A DNA stretch of 64,000 bases from Meira nashicola (taxonomy: Eukaryota; Basidiomycota; Exobasidiomycetes; Exobasidiales; Brachybasidiaceae): NCBI GenBank assembly GCA_001600355.1, contig BCJU01000001.1, positions 1,199,178-1,263,177 of the forward strand, read 5' to 3'. Numbering within the stretch: position 1 is the first letter of the stretch; each line of letters starts with the position of its first letter. Both the position numbers and the translations under genes were made by a program. The notes under the pieces are model-generated. The model did no database searches, was not told the origin of the DNA, and saw nothing but the letters and a program-made list of their open reading frames with translations. Positions 1-7,075 of this stretch are shown here, one piece after another.

Positions 1-122
1 ACGCGTGAGAATATTGTCGGCGCTCGGTCAGGCTAAAAATAATTTGATTTGGTGAACAAACAATACAAACAAAAGATATAGATGCAGTAAAATTACACAA
101 TTGATGATTATAAGATACAATC

Positions 123-1226
123 TCACGTACCAAAGCCTGCCCAAGTTAAGCTAAAGTAATCAACGGATCCCCAAGAATTCGTACTGGCAATATCATCTTT
201 TCCCTCCAAACGAGCTTGTCGGATTTGATTTTCATCTTGATCGGATGCATTTAGGGTGACAGTGCATAACAAGTGCGCCTTCTTCACTGCTGTACCTAAT
301 CTTCCTGCAGATACCAATTCTTGTGCCGGTATATATTGTTCAGATTTACATTGAATAGTTGCAGTAAAATGAGAATGATAACGTAAAAGATCGCCTGGAT
401 ACACATTCAAATCTCCACCGAATCGTAACCCTTTTGCCATAAAATAACCACGAGAACGTAAGTCTTCAAACGTAGCACAACGGGCAGCTTGCATAGGTGT
501 ATTAGGATATGTCCATAAGCCTGCCTTCACTGCGCTAGAAAGAGTTTCAAATGCATTCTCTCCTACTTTAACGATCCGCCAAGGTAACTCTAGAGAATTT
601 GTTGCAATTGTGATAGGATGGGAGATTGTCTTCCATGCATCATCTGTGGTCGTCTTCTGTGCTGAATCATCTTCATTACTGCTGTCGAGATTTGGTGCAA
701 ACAATCCACTGTTATCATCTTCTTTATCTCCATCACCTTCTTCCATTCGTTCTTTACGTATCCGTTCCCTTCTCTGTTCTCTTTCTTTTCTTCTTTCGAC
801 TGCTTTCTCTTTTCCAGCTGCTGCCTGTTGCCATCTTTCTTTGCTCTGCTTAGCACTTTCATGTAACTTTTGTTTACTCTCTTCGATTGCCCTTCGTCGA
901 GATTCGTGCCAAGATTGTAATTCTTCTTTCGTTAATGAATCATGCAAAGCAGAATGAGCAGCTTTGTCATCCACCAAGACTGCAATACCCTTCCGCATAA
1001 GATAAACAACTTCTTCTTCAAATAATTGCAGCGGAATACCGAGAAATACGTTCTGTTGAGGAATTAATGGTAAACTTCCCGTCAACATTCCCACAATTCC
1101 ATGTTCTCTTCTCAATCGAGCAATCCATTCTGTCGACCAAACGAATGCATCACCTTCAACGATGCTAATCTGAACACGATCTGTTTCCGATTGTCGACTC
1201 GTGCTTGCTTCCGCTGCCGAATCCAT
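123..1226 (-). CDS. SEN34: tRNA-splicing endonuclease subunit Sen34
   Basis: This is a catalytic subunit of the nuclear tRNA-splicing endonuclease, which cuts the 3' splice site of intron-containing pre-tRNAs. Seen: the C-terminal endonuclease fold has FGGDLNVYPGD, then RYHSHF, then GTAVKKAHL. From the ATG at 1226 (367 aa) the catalytic triad is Tyr276, His284 and Lys315, with the spacing known for the human enzyme. The protein ends in SLTWAGFGT, the usual family terminus. A charged Lys/Glu/Arg-rich helix of about 60 residues and an acidic linker separate the N- and C-terminal domains. The frame stays open upstream to 1334, but the ATG at 1226 comes just before the conserved N-terminal region and is preferred. 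No intron is needed. Confidence 0.88.
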   Translation of the reverse strand: MDSAAEASTSRQSETDRVQISIVEGDAFVWSTEWIARLRREHGIVGMLTGSLPLIPQQNVFLGIPLQLFEEEVVYLMRKGIAVLVDDKAAHSALHDSLTKEELQSWHESRRRAIEESKQKLHESAKQSKERWQQAAAGKEKAVERRKEREQRRERIRKERMEEGDGDKEDDNSGLFAPNLDSSNEDDSAQKTTTDDAWKTISHPITIATNSLELPWRIVKVGENAFETLSSAVKAGLWTYPNTPMQAARCATFEDLRSRGYFMAKGLRFGGDLNVYPGDLLRYHSHFTATIQCKSEQYIPAQELVSAGRLGTAVKKAHLLCTVTLNASDQDENQIRQARLEGKDDIASTNSWGSVDYFSLTWAGFGT

Positions 1227-1700
1227 TACCTTTGTTTGAACTTGAAAGAAAAGAAGCAATCGTCGTTGTTTGTTCGACAATTCAACTTCTTCTGAACAAA
1301 AAAAAACTTGCATGCATTTTGAGCTAAAATTCAAATTTTCCCGCGTTAATCTTTCTATCGCCCAGGCGCGTTCATTACGCTAACAGACCTAAAAGGTAGC
1401 TTAGAGGCAATCAAAGAGGCATACAGTCTAGTCTACTTTTCTGATCTTGGTCTTCGTATATGCGACATGAAAGCACCTCACCCAATTAAATCACAAATCA
1501 AACGAAAGCTCTTTGATTGGGGAACTGAAAACGGGAAGTGCTAGGTGCAAAATTGACACAAAAGCAACAGATAAAGTACAATTCCACTGGAAGATTTTGG
1601 GTAACATGATGAAAAGATGATTGTTATTGATTCTATTCCTTCAATAACTTTTTTCAAAATAAAAACGGGTACCATTCGTTGTGACTGTGATAAATTGACC
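1227..1700. other. Intergenic region upstream of SEN34
   Basis: About 470 bp between the SEN34 start and the end of the first secreted-protein gene. It must hold the SEN34 promoter and the 3' end of the next gene. No convincing ORF, RNA or TATA element was found. Confidence 0.5.
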
Positions 1701-2099
1701 TTAAAATGGTTTTCTGATATATTGACTTGCTAATACTTGATCAGGACATGTTTGACCAATGGAAGTGGTATATAGCGTAAACGAAAGGCTTGATTTTGCA
1801 GGTGATGCATGAATTCGAAGTGCTTTTGTTGTAGTGGAGCTCCAATCAAAGCAATCTGATTCGGTCAAATATCGTTTGCCGGTGCATTCTGAACCTCGTT
1901 GATCACATAATTCTGCATAGATAAAATTTTCTTCCTCTTCATGTGAAGCCCTAGCAAGAAGAGATTCATATGTTGAGCTTGTGATATTGCTTCTTCCAAT
2001 CCTGATTTTATGACTCTGCTGTGTTGTCGCTGGCACATAATCTATCAAGAAAAAGCAAAATGCCATAACGGTCAATAGCAGGTAAAACGCATTTGACAT
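1701..2099 (-). CDS. Small secreted protein, CDQxGxxC family, member 1
   Basis: A 132-aa predicted secreted protein of unknown function. Seen: the ATG at 2099 starts a hydrophobic signal peptide (MSNAFYLLLTVMAFCFFLI and on). The mature part has four cysteines spaced C-x6-C-x10-C-x34-C, beginning with CDQRGSEC. The neighbour at 2397-2852 has exactly the same spacing and shared residues, so the two are tandem paralogues. The frame continues upstream of 2099, but only from a TTG, so the ATG is chosen. Inferred: extracellular, with two disulfides, possibly effector-like. I do not recognise a named family. Confidence 0.7.
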   Translation of the reverse strand: MSNAFYLLLTVMAFCFFLIDYVPATTQQSHKIRIGRSNITSSTYESLLARASHEEEENFIYAELCDQRGSECTGKRYLTESDCFDWSSTTTKALRIHASPAKSSLSFTLYTTSIGQTCPDQVLASQYIRKPF

Positions 2100-2396
2100 T
2101 GGGAAGAGATTATCATGTAAGCCGTCGTGGTGATGGAAGTAGTGAATGGGTTTGTTTTCCAATAGAGAAGATACAAGAGTCGGATTTGCATGGGAATGTG
2201 AACACGCATAAATGCATGACTAGTCATGAAGAATTAAAGTGCTGCTTAACTTTTGCGTGTCTTTCGGGCCGAAAGTCTTCTCACATTTAATCAATCAATA
2301 GGTCTTATTTAACAGTTGTGGAGGTAGCCATAAGGCAAAAAAGTATATACATAAATTGTTCCAATCAAAAGCGAAAATCTCGCTTGAAATTGGTAA

Positions 2397-2852
2397 TCAA
2401 TTAATATCAAAGTGGAACCAAGGACCTTTCACACTGACACCGATCAATTGGCCATCATATGGTTTAACAATTTTTTGTGAGTTTCCATCAAACATAGTAT
2501 GATCGTGAGATTTACAAACGGAAAGGCTAATTGCAGAATTCAATTCGAAAGTTTGTGATTGATTCTTTGGATTAGATCGAATTCGAATTTTACCATTTGA
2601 TTTAACATCTTCACGAAAGCATTCATGTGTGAACATACTGTGCCATTCTGAACAATTTTTACCGTCTTGATCACAGAATTGAGCCCAGAGACCATGAAGG
2701 GTTGAGCCTTGACGTGCCAAAATGGGAGGTTGGACTTCCGGTGAATAATTGCGAGCATTCAATGTTTCATCAACATCTTTGATCGGTGCTGCATTGACGT
2801 AAAAGTTGACGAAAATAGTCAAAAATGATAAGACGATGACTGTGAAATGCAT
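2397..2852 (-). CDS. Small secreted protein, CDQxGxxC family, member 2
   Basis: A 151-aa predicted secreted protein and paralogue of the gene at 1701-2099. Seen: the ATG at 2852 starts a signal peptide (MHFTVIVLSFLTIFVNFYV) ending NAAP, the junction found in three more genes of this cluster. The mature part has CDQDGKNC, then HECF and SVC, giving the same C-x6-C-x10-C-x34-C spacing as member 1. It carries about 40 extra C-terminal residues. A TATAAAA lies 87 bp upstream of the ATG. The function is unknown; clustering and secretion fit an effector or host/niche-interaction role, which is inference. Confidence 0.75.
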   Translation of the reverse strand: MHFTVIVLSFLTIFVNFYVNAAPIKDVDETLNARNYSPEVQPPILARQGSTLHGLWAQFCDQDGKNCSEWHSMFTHECFREDVKSNGKIRIRSNPKNQSQTFELNSAISLSVCKSHDHTMFDGNSQKIVKPYDGQLIGVSVKGPWFHFDIN

Positions 2853-3348
2853 CTTGATTAGAATGATGATAGGCGTATCAGAAAACTTGATGGGTAGTTT
2901 CAAAAGAAAACACTTTTCAGTCTTCTTCACTCAGTTCATTTTATACCTTTCATCCAGACAATTGCAACTTCATCAAATACTAAATGAATGCAACCTTGTG
3001 ATGAAATGGTGAACTTTTCCTTGAAGTTTAGCCGGAAGCAAAATGTGATCCATTTCACAAGAGTTCCTAAACAAGTTTACCCGTCGTGGTAGAAGAGAGA
3101 TTTTCTGGACAATAAGTGTGTCTTTTGCACATTCAGACCCTTAGCCTGGGAAGTTCAAGTCGGCTATTATGGACAATTCAATCACCGATGTAAATGCATG
3201 ATGTATGCGTCATAATTTCAAGACAACTTGGGATTATTTATTTTAAATCCTTCATGTAGGAGTGCTATTTGAGGTAGAGAAAGACAAGTTCAAAATATTA
3301 GTGATTGGCCTCTTAGACCTTTCCAAAATACTCACAAAACCCACTTCT
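2853..3348. other. Intergenic region in secreted-protein cluster
   Basis: About 500 bp. It holds the member-2 promoter (TATA at 2939-2945) and one of three copies of the 9-mer CCGTCGTGG (3081-3089). No coding sequence is supported. Confidence 0.5.
2939..2945 (-). promoter_or_regulatory. TATA box of secreted-protein gene 2
   Basis: TATAAAA on the minus strand, 87 bp upstream of the ATG at 2852. Spacing is right for a core promoter TATA element. Confidence 0.55.
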
Positions 3349-3561
3349 TCAACACATTACATCGCATACAATCAAACAATTTTGAGTGATTGGAAAGCTT
3401 CTGCCGCCGCACTGACAGTGACATTGTGGCGGATCATCATCTCGTAGAAGGAGGTCATTACTACTCATTTGAGCATTTGAATTGATTTTGCTTGGAGCAG
3501 CATTGATTTGAATTAGAGCAGCGATTGCCATAAATGAAGAAAGTATCACTGATACCTTCAT
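3349..3561 (-). CDS. Small cysteine-rich secreted protein (70 aa)
   Basis: A 70-aa predicted secreted peptide. Seen: ATG at 3561; signal peptide MKVSVILSSFMAIAALIQI followed by NAAP; a short polar stretch; then six cysteines as C-x-C-x-C-x10-C-x3-C-x3-C, with the last Cys as the C-terminal residue. The even cysteine count fits three disulfides. It lies in the same-strand tandem cluster. No family is recognised. A secreted effector or defence-type peptide is possible, but that is inference from size, cysteines and clustering. Confidence 0.65.
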   Translation of the reverse strand: MKVSVILSSFMAIAALIQINAAPSKINSNAQMSSNDLLLRDDDPPQCHCQCGGRSFPITQNCLIVCDVMC

Positions 3562-3942
3562 TTTTGTGGTTCGATTTGAGTTGAAAATGAAGGGTGACTG
3601 GTTTGGTGAAGTTTGTTACAGAGTGATAGAAGAAAAAAAGAAATGTTTCACGCCTTTCCAAGCACTTTTGTCAGAACAAGTTTTCAGAGAAAGTGTGTTT
3701 TGTTTAATGCGCATTTAATAAGTGCTTCTCACGCTAAACTTTGCATTGAAACATGTAATTCGTGAAATTTTTAACGGCGACAGATACAAAGTCATAAACA
3801 AGTAGATGAAAGAGGGACGTCGACTTGTTCAGTACAGCCTTCACCCTGATTTTGAGTTTAAATGTGATGTTATGTATTTGTCAATATCCGACAACTCCTG
3901 TTGCTGTAATGAATACCGTCAAAATCTCTGCTTGGATTCGCT
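3562..3942. other. Intergenic region in secreted-protein cluster
   Basis: About 380 bp upstream of the 70-aa peptide gene. No clear TATA, repeat or RNA was seen. Plus-strand frames here overlap the 3' end of the next secreted gene and are not credible. Confidence 0.4.
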
Positions 3943-4182
3943 TCAGCATAAGTATTTCATCACACAATATTGTGGACAAATTTTGCCACCTGCTTCCATA
4001 CAAGGATTTGTGCAAATTGGCCCACAATTCGTATCATTATTACGATGAAGAGGTGGAACAATCTCGGCTTCTGTTTTATCGGTTTTGACATCGTTTCTGA
4101 GGGCACCATAACCAGGCGCAGCATTTACATACGTAATGATCATCATGGCTAAGAGTACCAAGACATTTGCGAAGAACTTCAT
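3943..4182 (-). CDS. Small cysteine-rich secreted protein (79 aa)
   Basis: A 79-aa predicted secreted peptide. Seen: ATG at 4182; signal peptide MKFFANVLVLLAMMIITYV followed by NAAP; then a charged spacer and six cysteines as C-x3-C-x3-C-x7-C-x3-C-x5-C. The protein ends on the last Cys, like its 70-aa neighbour. The frame is open four codons further upstream but starts there with TTG, so the ATG at 4182 is used. Its function is unknown. It shares secretion signal style, strand and cysteine richness with the other cluster members, but the spacing differs, so homology to the 70-aa peptide is uncertain. Confidence 0.68.
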   Translation of the reverse strand: MKFFANVLVLLAMMIITYVNAAPGYGALRNDVKTDKTEAEIVPPLHRNNDTNCGPICTNPCMEAGGKICPQYCVMKYLC

Positions 4183-4773
4183 ATCGTCTTTCAAATAGTT
4201 GTTATGTTGAGATGTTGGCTTTGTTTTAAATATTTTGTGGTCTAGTGGAATTGTGTTGGCAAAGAAAAGTCATTACAAAAATCTGATCAACTTGAACCTT
4301 TAAATAGACACAACAATTACTTACTAGCATCAATTCAGAACCAAGCGCATATAAAGCAATCAAACCATGAATCACTCTGATTTATCCGAAGAGCACTTAC
4401 ACTGAAGAAACGTATGAAAATTCACGGACTAGACCGTCGTGGATTGATACAAGGCGCTTATACCAGCCACAAATTCAGGCAAAATGTGTATACCTCCACT
4501 GCATAATTTATGATCCCGCGGTCTTCCTACGACCGAGCAGAAAAGGTAATGAACTTTATGCTTTTCCGCACACATAAAAAAATCGATTCACCAATTCATA
4601 AAGAGATAATTACATCGAAACTGTGCTTGATCTTTCAATGATCAGCCAAAGAAAATTGTTCAAATTCGGATTAGCCGTTTTGAGGTTGCCAAAGGTATTG
4701 ATGATCATTCTTGATCTTTCCTCGCATGAAAATAGAATCTTGATAACCATCATCGTTGAACACTGCCCTAAAC
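4183..4773. other. Intergenic region in secreted-protein cluster
   Basis: About 590 bp upstream of the 79-aa peptide gene. It has an AT-rich TATA-like stretch near 4235 and the third CCGTCGTGG copy at 4434-4442. No gene is supported. Confidence 0.45.
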
Positions 4774-5007
4774 TTAATCAACACGACGTTCGACTTTATC
4801 CTTGCCAGTATTTCCATTTTCACGACGGTTCACGTTACCAGCACCCTTGACATCACGTACAATATTGGAACCAACTGAGTGATTCACTCCACCAGTGGCA
4901 CGAGCAAATCCAACAGTTTGTGTTGCTTCAACGTTGCGATCGGGAGCAGCATTCGCATTTACCGCAATTACACCAATTACCAAGATAAAAATGTTTGAAA
5001 AGCGCAT
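4774..5007 (-). CDS. Small secreted protein (77 aa), cysteine-free
   Basis: A 77-aa predicted secreted protein. Seen: ATG at 5007; signal peptide MRFSNIFILVIGVIAVNA followed by NAAP, matching its neighbours. The mature part is Gly/Asn/Arg/Val-rich, has no cysteine, and has two RR dibasic sites near the C-terminus. Upstream codons in frame start with TTG, so the ATG is preferred. A TATATAAT lies about 100 bp upstream. It is the promoter-side end of the five-gene cluster. Function unknown. Confidence 0.62.
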   Translation of the reverse strand: MRFSNIFILVIGVIAVNANAAPDRNVEATQTVGFARATGGVNHSVGSNIVRDVKGAGNVNRRENGNTGKDKVERRVD

Positions 5008-5108
5008 TTTGATCTTTGACAAGTGTGAGACGGGGAGGAAGGGTAGATGAAGTATGATTGTGATGTGGTGGAAGAGAAGAGAATGGATTGAGTCCTGAAT
5101 GTATGGTT

Positions 5109-5116
5109 ATTATATA
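5109..5116 (-). promoter_or_regulatory. TATA box of the 77-aa secreted-protein gene
   Basis: TATATAAT on the minus strand, about 100 bp upstream of the ATG at 5007. Confidence 0.5.
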
Positions 5117-6042
5117 CCTCTACTTCCACAATTGCGTGCTTTCGTAGTTGAATGACCTTAGCTTTCATCTTTCTTGAAGAGCCTCTTCTCTTTTCTGATG
5201 GTATCCATAGATAAACACTACTAGTTTGGAATCTGGAAATATAAAGCCGCAAATTCATACTCATGCTGTATGATTGTGAGTGTTAGGGGGTATGTACTTT
5301 ATCTGATCGCAAAAGAACTTCGCCTTAGTATGGCGTGATCACAATCTTCCGACGGAAGGTTGTATGCGCTGCGTGTGTGTCATAACTCGAATTTCCTGTT
5401 CTTGCCGGCTATGCAAGATCACTATCACTGAGAGTTGAACGATCGCCCACCATGCAGGGCAGACTGGTGTGTATAACTCACCAAAGTTCCAGAATGCTAA
5501 CAATATTTAATAGAAGAAAGTGGAAAGCGGATTGAGTATTCCTTGGAAAGATGAAAATTCCGAATGGACGAAAGGCAAAACAATCAGATACTTGCACACT
5601 TATTCGGCCTTCGTGTCATCTTCTCCTTGTCCAAAATTGAATAAACTACCTTCCAAATAGAAATCGATTAATTTACCTTCGCAAAGCTTGTGAGCTCATT
5701 TCTTTTCTTTGGTCCAAATGTTTTCAATGTAAAATATTTTGTCAAAACATGTGGCTGCTTTTTGCATATCACGTTTCGCATGAATTTTCTCAAGGCTAAA
5801 TGTTGTGACATGCTGAAGCTCGCAATCCAATCTTCGTGGTTACGAGAATTTACGCAATCGCATGTCTACAATATTCGATCATTGTTTCTTTTAGAAAGAT
5901 TTAATAAATGCAATACATCATCTTTCCACTATGACCATCAAGATTGGGAGCAAGAGTACGCCTCATGAAGTGTTCAAGCCTCGAATATGGGTAGACTAGG
6001 TGGTCAAGGCGCAAGCGCACGCTAAAATCTCAAAACCCTTCC
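5117..6042. other. Intergenic region between secreted cluster and SEC11
   Basis: Over 900 bp with no supported gene. The plus frame near 5690-5968 has no ATG start and no family features. A short hairpin (CTTCCG..CGGAAG) lies near 5347. Confidence 0.45.
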
Positions 6043-6129
6043 TACTAGTGATGCACAATAATGACGCCCCCCCATGGAAATATACCTCACGCCCTGGAGG
6101 GGGGGCGTCATTATTGTGCATCACTAGTA
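6043..6129. repeat. Perfect 31-bp inverted repeat, MITE-like
   Basis: Two arms, 6043-6073 and 6099-6129, are exact reverse complements over 31 bp and are separated by 25 bp. The outermost dinucleotides are TA on both sides, which would fit a TA target duplication of a Tc1/mariner-type insertion (inference). The arm runs from ACTAGTGATGCAC to a C7 tract. It lies 176 bp upstream of the SEC11 ATG. It could instead be a cruciform-forming regulatory element. Confidence 0.8.
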
Positions 6130-6304
6130 CGTGTTACTTTCTTCGCGAGCTTAATTCTGAAAGTTGTTAACACTGCGCCAGCGCTGCGCTTGCGCCGTTT
6201 TACGCCGCCAAAAGAGAAACCCAATTTCACTTTCTTTCTACGATCCCCTCTTCCTCTTCGAAACTACTCTTCCTACAACCTTGAAGTATCACATTTGACC
6301 AAAA

Positions 6305-6978
6305 ATGTTGTCTTCTTTACAAGGCATGAACGTACGTTCAGCTTTGATGCAAGCATTGAATTTCTTAACAGTTTTATCAACCGCATTATGCATGTGGAAA
6401 GGTTTATCTTATATCACAGATACAGAATCTCCTGTCGTTGTGGTTTTAAGTGGATCGATGGAACCTGCATTTTATCGTGGTGATTTATTGTTTTTATCAA
6501 TGCCAAACGAACGTTTCCGTGTTGGTGATATCACCGTTTATAAAATGCCACAAGCTGATATCCCAATCGTTCATCGTGTCCTTGAAGTTCATGATATGTG
6601 AGTAGCACAATTCGTCTGGCGTTCGAATGGCCTTTCTAACCCTATTATCTTCATTCTAAAATTACAGCCCTGGAGATGAGAATGACCAGCTAATCCTCAC
6701 AAAGGGTGACAATAACGATCGAGACGATTTAGGTTTGTACGATGGCCCACTGTGGCTACGTCGCAAGAACATTATTGGAAAAGTGAGAGGGTGAGTAGAC
6801 AAACCTATGCGACAAACGTATTTGGGAAACTTTGCTGATCATTCAACTCCCAAATTCTATCTGCAGATATGCACCATACGTTGGATATGTGACAATTTTG
6901 CTAAACGATTACCCCAAGCTCAAGTATCTACTTTTGGGAGGCTTAGGTCTCTCACTATTATTCACAAAAGAAGGGTGA
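6305..6978 (+). CDS. SEC11: Signal peptidase complex catalytic subunit Sec11
   Basis: The ER-membrane signal peptidase that removes signal peptides. Spliced model: 6305-6597, 6668-6790 and 6867-6978, giving 528 nt and 175 aa. Introns are 70 and 76 nt with GTGAGT donors and CAG acceptors. Seen: an N-terminal membrane segment; SGSMEP with catalytic Ser51; IVHRV with His90; GDNN with Asp112, and Asp118; then YAPYVGYV and a C-terminal hydrophobic segment. Length and motif order match the family (yeast 167 aa). Exon 1 alone would stop after HDM; the splice restores HDIPGDEN. The inverted repeat at 6043-6129 lies in its promoter region. Confidence 0.92.
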
Positions 6979-7075
6979 TATTGGCAGATGTGACTGATGC
7001 TTTTATGATAAAATGCATTGTATTGTACATTGAATGTTGCGTGACATGAGTCCAGAGTGTCGTGAGGTGGGATCA

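Noticed and set aside
3806..4088. Two plus-strand frames, one with a hydrophobic start, opposite the 79-aa secreted-protein gene
   Set aside because: They are antisense to a better-supported signal-peptide gene and have no family features.
4977..5264. 95-codon minus-strand frame upstream of the 77-aa secreted protein
   Set aside because: It overlaps that gene's promoter and TATA box and the start of its coding region, and shows no recognisable features.
5690..5968. 92-codon plus-strand frame
   Set aside because: Starts at GTG, no family features, lies in AT-rich intergenic DNA.
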